Part shown: one piece after another, positions 5,445-5,488 of the stretch
Numbering within the stretch: the first letter of the stretch is position 1
Layout: each line of letters opens with the position of its first letter
NCBI GenBank assembly: GCA_964453155.1
Contig: CAYVQU010000269.1
Coordinates: forward strand, 1 to 5,488
DNA from: CAYVQU01 sp964453155
GTDB taxonomy: Bacteria; Chloroflexota; Anaerolineae; Anaerolineales; UBA11858
DNA: 5,488 bases
Reading direction: 5' to 3'
Notes under the pieces: generated by a model
Database searches by the model: none
Told to the model about the DNA's origin: nothing
What the model saw: only the letters and a program-made list of their open reading frames with translations
Made by a program: the position numbers and the translations under genes

Positions 5445-5488
5445 CGGAATAGTGTGAAAAGGGCTTGAAAAAAGAGGGGATTGGAAGC

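Overview
The window reads as ordinary bacterial chromosome with five complete protein genes. No mobile element, CRISPR array, rRNA or tRNA was seen. Gene content and protein style (a two-domain universal stress protein, a type III pantothenate kinase, a CoaBC with non-canonical active-site residues, a Des-like desaturase) suggest a member of the Chloroflexota, perhaps an Anaerolineae-like lineage. That is an impression from family resemblance and is not proven by anything in the DNA.

Layout. Positions 1-162 are a leader region with a possible promoter and a 7-7-7 dyad, followed by a tandem-domain universal stress protein gene (163-1077, +). The 208-base gap after it holds a long 17-bp-arm hairpin, a good intrinsic terminator (1189-1226), and a well-formed promoter for the next gene, embedded in an inverted repeat. 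Next comes a tight + strand cluster: coaX (1286-2074), coaBC (2077-3300, start 2 bases after the coaX stop), and a P1-family (S58/DmpA-type) self-processing hydrolase (3347-4336, 46-base gap). A fatty-acid desaturase lies convergent on the minus strand (5386-4355), only 18 bases from the end of the hydrolase gene. Its upstream region runs to the window edge.

How the genes work together. CoaX phosphorylates pantothenate. The C-terminal half of CoaBC joins the product to cysteine, and its N-terminal half decarboxylates that to 4'-phosphopantetheine. Two adjacent genes therefore supply the first three of the five steps from pantothenate to CoA; coaD and coaE are not here. The third gene encodes an amide/peptide hydrolase from a family that includes beta-aminopeptidases. 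Because pantothenate contains a beta-alanyl amide, its place in this operon is suggestive, but no direct functional link is shown. The stress protein and the desaturase are separate transcription units.

I did not find a clear new biological system. The points most worth a second look are two substitutions at catalytic positions of the CoaC domain, the hydrolase in the CoA operon, the long intergenic hairpin, and two promoter-overlapping dyads that look like operators.
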